Assembly (NCBI GenBank): GCA_018715225.1
Contig: DVMB01000044.1
Location: 1 to 45,545, forward strand
DNA: 45,545 nt
From: Candidatus Onthoplasma faecigallinarum
Lineage (GTDB): Bacteria > Bacillota > Clostridia > Christensenellales > UBA1242
Direction: 5' to 3'
Part shown: positions 42,701-45,545 of the stretch, one piece after another
How positions within the stretch are numbered: position 1 is the first letter of the stretch
Layout of the letters: every line of letters begins with the position of its first letter
Program-made: the position numbers and the translations under genes
The notes under the pieces: generated by a model
Told to the model about the DNA's origin: nothing
What the model saw: the letters and a program-made list of their open reading frames with translations, nothing else
Database searches by the model: none

Positions 42701-42861
42701 TGAGCGATGAAATCAAAGAAAGCGATGACCAATCGACAATATTATATCAAGCACTTGATTATGGAAAGTATGCTTACGATGGCTCAAGTTACAGCGGAGA
42801 CAGTAGCCAATCTCAATATATCGTATGGGAAACTGACAAAACTGATGGACAGACTATATAA
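39742..42861 (+). CDS. LRR_5 repeat protein with conserved C-terminal domain, paralogue 3
   Basis: 1039 residues, the longest of the four, with an AAGGAG ribosome site. Short cap ('NLIIIGNNLVGVRNI'), then 21 repeats of 23 residues (about 21-503). Repeats with a TF/LF/VF core instead of AF recur at numbers 9, 12, 15 and 18, a three-repeat period. The shared C-terminal region starts at about 562 ('NPFLLNYYIKFFND') and includes 'HTSQRGNQRQLAPTVEFF', 'GKLCSCCAHLEGAGNGIM' near 880, 'VAKSTLYVNREEGYAVCNN' and 'KPLKIITVGMHLNDL'. No signal peptide or anchor. It has its own promoter; no coiled-coil partner follows. Confidence 0.9.
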   Translation: MADNDNLIIIGNNLVGVRNINVSKIKIPDYVTNIDDHAFYGCYYLAEVVIPKSVTRIGNRAFLDCSSLRELVIPDSVTQIDEYAFCRCASLSSVVLPNSITRIDEGLFKECSLLTHVVIPNSVVSIEPYAFEECLNLTNITIPNSVKEIATSAFRGCSSLVNINIPNSVTTIGERAFSGCRALTSIEIPQSVTELGEEVFASCVSLTDVSLPNSIKTINQFTFAGCTSLYRIVIPSSVTNIEKGGFSRCWSLEDIVIPNSVTNIGESAFQHCATLASIALPNSITKIETNLFEHCISLRNVVIPDSVTSIGSGAFGGCSALTNIDIPNSVTKIYTFAFEECTALTSIVIPDSVTEIYNFVFRNCSSLNNVVLPNTLKAIGYGAFTKCTALTSIVIPNSVTSIEMETFYGCSSLTHVTIPNSITEISASTFAQCTALKNIIIPDSVAIIDANAFSNCTSLTNITIPSSVNEIGLYAFGGCSSLTDVVISSSNTHISSNAFIGCSSLNNIKIHIDNNNYSMVKNLVGVLSFDHARLTKTKDGFDLELSKDELTATNKDQRCIDNPFLLNYYIKFFNDERKLSALDRIDSGFSKYFFDREISMRSADEEIDPNAFSKYNLKSINNLLKAIKGNSDHIFNTAQDEYDFFKLCENLGVLNVSPTTIKTISKSGNEITQTIDYSQKAREFLKDRILEGTLSIEQIHAMFDSMKIDGFKQGFADFFLNKNNFNELMAEERNQSGFIARCYNEFEMVQFAHTSQRGNQRQLAPTVEFFKDYFISSKFQGVTQETRKIAEAISPYFSQQKDFGNAVKIDQERQENDTPDNILGDEVIREEGVFEKVDSLLKSTKDISIDTTATLVDLANRKFTFELLNKSDPINFVLGKLCSCCAHLEGAGNGIMRASIVHPDVQNIVIRDKTGKIVAKSTLYVNREEGYAVCNNVEVNSNVDDEDYKLIYLKFKKAVKTFAEKYNAKYPDKPLKIITVGMHLNDLSDEIKESDDQSTILYQALDYGKYAYDGSSYSGDSSQSQYIVWETDKTDGQTI

Positions 42862-42986
42862 AGATAAATAAATTCAATATTTTATATAAATTATGATATT
42901 AAAATCAATTTTAAAATCTCTTCGGCTTTCTACTAAGCAATAAATATAAAATAACTATACTAAATTCTTATAATCACGGAGGGATC

Positions 42987-43049
42987 ATGAATGATTTAGT
43001 TTATTTAGCAATAGTTTATAAATTTGACAGAATTGTACATCTATGTTAA
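42987..43049 (+). CDS. Possible 20-residue ORF ahead of LRR gene 4
   Basis: ATG 42987 has a strong GGAGGG ribosome site three bases upstream and a TATAAT-like box at 42970-42975. The product would be a short hydrophobic peptide (MNDLVYLAIVYKFDRIVHLC). It overlaps the -35 and -10 of LRR gene 4, so it could be a leader peptide or a remnant. Coding is uncertain. Confidence 0.3.
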   Translation: MNDLVYLAIVYKFDRIVHLC

Positions 43050-43052
43050 AAT
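43024..43052 (+). promoter_or_regulatory. Promoter of LRR gene 4
   Basis: TTGACA (43024-43029), 17-bp spacer, TAAAAT (43047-43052), then AAAGGAGAAAAT before ATG 43075. Confidence 0.8.
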
Positions 43053-43074
43053 TGATTTAGCTAAAGGAGAAAAT

Positions 43075-45393
43075 ATGGCTGATTACGATGATAATCTAAT
43101 CATTGAGGGCACTACCCTAGTTGGTATTAATATTCACAAACCAAAACTGAATGTCGTTATCCCTGATTTTGTTACGTCCATAGCCAATCAAGCCTTTACT
43201 GGTTGTAATATGGTGAATAACATTACTATTCCTAACTCAGTTACAAGTATTGGGGATATGGCTTTTAGGGGTTGCACCTCTCTTACCAACATAGTTATTC
43301 CAGATTCAGTTACCAGCATTGGTTGGGGGGCTTTCAGCGACTGCATCTCGCTAAGAGACATTACCCTTCCTAATTCAATTACCAGCGTTAAAAATTTCAC
43401 TTTCCATATGTGTGGTGCTTTAAAAAACATTGTTATACCCTCCTCAGTTACAGAAATTGGTGCTAATGCTTTTGATGGCTGTACCTCGCTCACTAGTATC
43501 GTCATTCCAGATTCTGTTACTAGCCTTGGTCATTCTGCATTTTATAATTGCTCGTCTCTTAGAGAAATCATTATTCCTAACTCTATTACTGCCATTAGTA
43601 ATCTAACTTTTTGGGGTTGCAATTCTCTCAACAAGGTCGTAATTCCAAACTCTGTTACTACAATTGGAGAGAGCGCATTCTTTGATTGTACTTCACTGAC
43701 TGAGATTGTTATCCCTAGTTCTGTTACAAATATTGCTGATGAAGTATTCCGTTCTTGCGATAACTTAAAAAAAGTTAGATACTATTTACCCAATGGCATT
43801 TATCATAACATTGCAGAAGCATTCAATGTCGGCGGGAATCGATTTTCTCCTGAGATTTCCTATGCTATTCTCACCAAAACCGCAGACGGGTTTATCCTTG
43901 ATATGTCAGCAGATGAACTTGAAGTTACAAATAGGAATCAAAGGAAAGTCAATAATGTTTCTTTAATCAATTATTATATCAAGTTTTTTGATGATGAGAA
44001 GAAACTAGATGCTTTAGATAAAATTGACCCAGAATTTGCTGATCTTATAGATATCAATAATTTAGAAAAAATAAGGAATTGTCATATGCAATATGATGAT
44101 ATTGATTATGATGCAGTTTTCAATTATAACATAAAAAGTTGGAACAATTTGTCAAAAGTTAGCAATCTTGAATGTCAATTCATGTTTAATGTTAGTGATT
44201 TCTTCAAACTTTGCAACAATCTTGGAGTGTTAAATTCTAGTCCAACCGTAGTTAAATCAATCTCAAAATCTGGCAATGAAAAAACTCAACAAATAGACTA
44301 CTCTCAAAAGGCAAGAGAATTTTTAAAAGATAGATTTTTAGACGGATCTTTATCAATTGACAAAATGCATTCCATGTTTGACAGTATGCTTCCGCTTGGA
44401 TTCAAGCAAGAGTTCGCCGACTTCTTCCTAAACAAGAAAATTTTTGAAGAATTGATGGTACAGGAAAGAGCCGAATCTGGCTTTATCGCTAGGTGCTACA
44501 ATGAATTTGAAAAGGTTCAGGCTGCACACACAAGCCAGCGTGGAAGCCAAAGACAACTCGCCCCTACTGTCGAATTCTTCAAACAATACTTTTTAGAAAA
44601 CAAATTTGAAGGAGTGACAAGCGAAACAGAGGCAATCGCTAAAACCATATCTCCGTATTATTCTAAGCAAGAAGATTTTGACAAAGCCGTACAAATTGAT
44701 CAAGAAAGACGAGAAAAAAACATTCCTGACAACATCTTAGGCGAGGAAACCATACAAGAACAGACTGTGTTTGAAAAGGTAGATAGTTTATTGAAAGAGA
44801 CAAAAGAAGTCTCAATAGACACCACCTCTACCCTAGTAGATCTGGCGAATAGAAGATTCACTTACGAATTTTTGAGTAAAAGTGATCCTATTAATTTTGT
44901 ACTTGGGAAATTGTGCAGTTGTTGTGCCCACCTAGAGGGTGCAGGTAACGGAATCATGCGTGCCAGCATTGTTCACCCTGACGTGCAAAACATTGTCATT
45001 CGAGACAAAAATGGAGTAATAGTTGCGAAATCTACTCTATACGTCAACCGAGCAGAAGGTTACGGCGTGTGTAACAATGTCGAGGTGAATAATAATGTCA
45101 GTGATGAAGACGCAGAACTGATATACAAAAAATTCAAGAAAGCAGTTGAGACATTCGCAGAAAAATATAACGTCAAATATCCAGACAAACCATTGAAGAT
45201 AATAACTGTAGGCATGAACCTAAACGACTTATCTTCACAAATCACTAAAAACGATAGACAATCTAATGAATTATATCAAGCATTGAATTATGGTACCTAT
45301 GCTTATAGCGGTTCGGGATACAACGGAGATAGCAAAAATTCGCAATATGTCGTATGGGAAAACACAGATTTGACAGATGGTCAAACTTTATAA
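43075..45393 (+). CDS. LRR_5 repeat protein with conserved C-terminal domain, paralogue 4
   Basis: 772 residues from ATG 43075; the earlier in-frame start (43024) lies in the -35 box. Cap 'NLIIEGTTLVGIN', nine repeats of 23 residues (about 20-235; TF-type at numbers 4 and 7), then a short bridge. The shared region runs from about 293 ('VSLINYYIKFFDDEKK') to the end, with 'HTSQRGSQRQLAPTVEFF', 'GKLCSCCAHLEGAGNGIM' near 613, 'GYGVCNNVEVNNNV' and 'KPLKIITVGMNLNDL'. It has the fewest repeats but the same C-terminus, so repeat number is free to vary. The coiled-coil gene starts ten bases after its stop, so the two are an operon. Confidence 0.9.
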   Translation: MADYDDNLIIEGTTLVGINIHKPKLNVVIPDFVTSIANQAFTGCNMVNNITIPNSVTSIGDMAFRGCTSLTNIVIPDSVTSIGWGAFSDCISLRDITLPNSITSVKNFTFHMCGALKNIVIPSSVTEIGANAFDGCTSLTSIVIPDSVTSLGHSAFYNCSSLREIIIPNSITAISNLTFWGCNSLNKVVIPNSVTTIGESAFFDCTSLTEIVIPSSVTNIADEVFRSCDNLKKVRYYLPNGIYHNIAEAFNVGGNRFSPEISYAILTKTADGFILDMSADELEVTNRNQRKVNNVSLINYYIKFFDDEKKLDALDKIDPEFADLIDINNLEKIRNCHMQYDDIDYDAVFNYNIKSWNNLSKVSNLECQFMFNVSDFFKLCNNLGVLNSSPTVVKSISKSGNEKTQQIDYSQKAREFLKDRFLDGSLSIDKMHSMFDSMLPLGFKQEFADFFLNKKIFEELMVQERAESGFIARCYNEFEKVQAAHTSQRGSQRQLAPTVEFFKQYFLENKFEGVTSETEAIAKTISPYYSKQEDFDKAVQIDQERREKNIPDNILGEETIQEQTVFEKVDSLLKETKEVSIDTTSTLVDLANRRFTYEFLSKSDPINFVLGKLCSCCAHLEGAGNGIMRASIVHPDVQNIVIRDKNGVIVAKSTLYVNRAEGYGVCNNVEVNNNVSDEDAELIYKKFKKAVETFAEKYNVKYPDKPLKIITVGMNLNDLSSQITKNDRQSNELYQALNYGTYAYSGSGYNGDSKNSQYVVWENTDLTDGQTL

Positions 45394-45403
45394 GGGGGAT
45401 AAA

Positions 45404-45545
45404 ATGGAAAAAGTAGACAATTTTTTAACTAGATATAACGAGATCTTAGACGAGCAGATCAAAATAAACAAGATGATCAACAAAGCCGAGCAGACAATTG
45501 AAAAATTAAAAGTGCAATACAAGTCTGCTGACATGAAAGAAAAAG
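45404..45545 (+). CDS. Coiled-coil protein, partial (continues past the right edge)
   Basis: ATG 45404 with a GGGGGAT ribosome site, ten bases after LRR gene 4. The 47 visible residues are charged and heptad-patterned ('FLTRYNEILDEQIKINK', then 'AEQTIEKLKVQYKS'), so a coiled coil is likely from the start; no signal peptide. A decayed copy lies after LRR gene 2, which shows the pair was duplicated together. It may be a partner protein of the LRR family. The rest of the gene is outside the window. Confidence 0.75.
   Translation, partial: MEKVDNFLTRYNEILDEQIKINKMINKAEQTIEKLKVQYKSADMKEK

Noticed and set aside
33955..43790. Regular repeats that might be taken for a CRISPR array
   Set aside because: The periodicity is 69 bp in coding frame with no constant repeat or unique spacers; it is protein LRR repetition. 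No cas genes are present.
33812..45505. Minus-strand frames of 60-107 codons opposite the LRR genes
   Set aside because: They mirror the 69-bp repeat pattern and have no ribosome sites.

Overview
The window looks like a chromosome segment from a low-GC, endospore-forming, strictly fermentative member of the Clostridia, probably an uncultured gut lineage. The grounds are a sporulation protease (SpoIVB), a SpoIIIE/FtsK translocase, a collagen-like exosporium-type protein behind a sigma-K-like promoter, and pyruvate formate-lyase with its activase. Other support is low GC, TTGACA-17-TATAAT-type promoters, AGGAGG ribosome sites, and tRNAs with encoded CCA. The lineage is an inference; no rRNA is present.

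Region 1 (1-7070) is one end of an integrated mobile element that continues past the left edge. A tyrosine integrase lies about 75 bp from the 3' end of tRNA-Glu. Inward come an Xre regulator, a small ORF, and an intergenic region with two hairpins that share a 22-bp loop. Then, on the minus strand, follow a small hypothetical gene, a replication-initiator-like gene with a probable internal origin, and four exported or membrane proteins (58-aa membrane peptide, single-TM protein, InlB-repeat protein, partial secreted protein).

Region 2 (7071-25490) is mostly core genome: tRNA-Glu, tRNA-Met, ogt and tRNA-Gly, a sugar-phosphate nucleotidyltransferase, a membrane protein, the collagen-like protein, pflB-pflA, spoIVB, rpsO, an acyltransferase-3-like membrane protein, two coiled-coil hypotheticals, pnp, a NodB-like deacetylase relative and spoIIIE/ftsK. 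The rpsO...pnp...deacetylase...spoIIIE order resembles the Bacillus rpsO-pnpA-ylxY-spoIIIE neighbourhood with insertions.

Region 3 (25540-28600) is a scarred accessory patch. It holds a duplicated 5' half of tRNA-Leu upstream of the intact gene, a frameshifted hypothetical gene, a C-terminal IS1182-type transposase fragment, a GNAT gene cut at its 5' side, and a 70-bp imperfect palindrome. An ECF-transporter S component missing its N-terminus, coupled to a DUF1893 gene, closes the patch.

Region 4 (28600-33660) has two hypothetical genes and a minus-strand operon: HI0933-type flavoprotein, plsC-type acyltransferase and an S1-domain protein. This is the usual clostridial cluster without cmk and ispH.

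Region 5 (33822-45545) is the most unusual part: four tandem paralogues of BspA-type leucine-rich-repeat proteins without signal peptides. Each has its own near-consensus promoter, a different number of 23-residue repeats (18, 13, 21, 9) and the same roughly 480-residue C-terminal region that I cannot assign. A coiled-coil gene follows the fourth copy, and a decayed remnant of the same gene follows the second, so the ancestral unit was probably a two-gene cassette.
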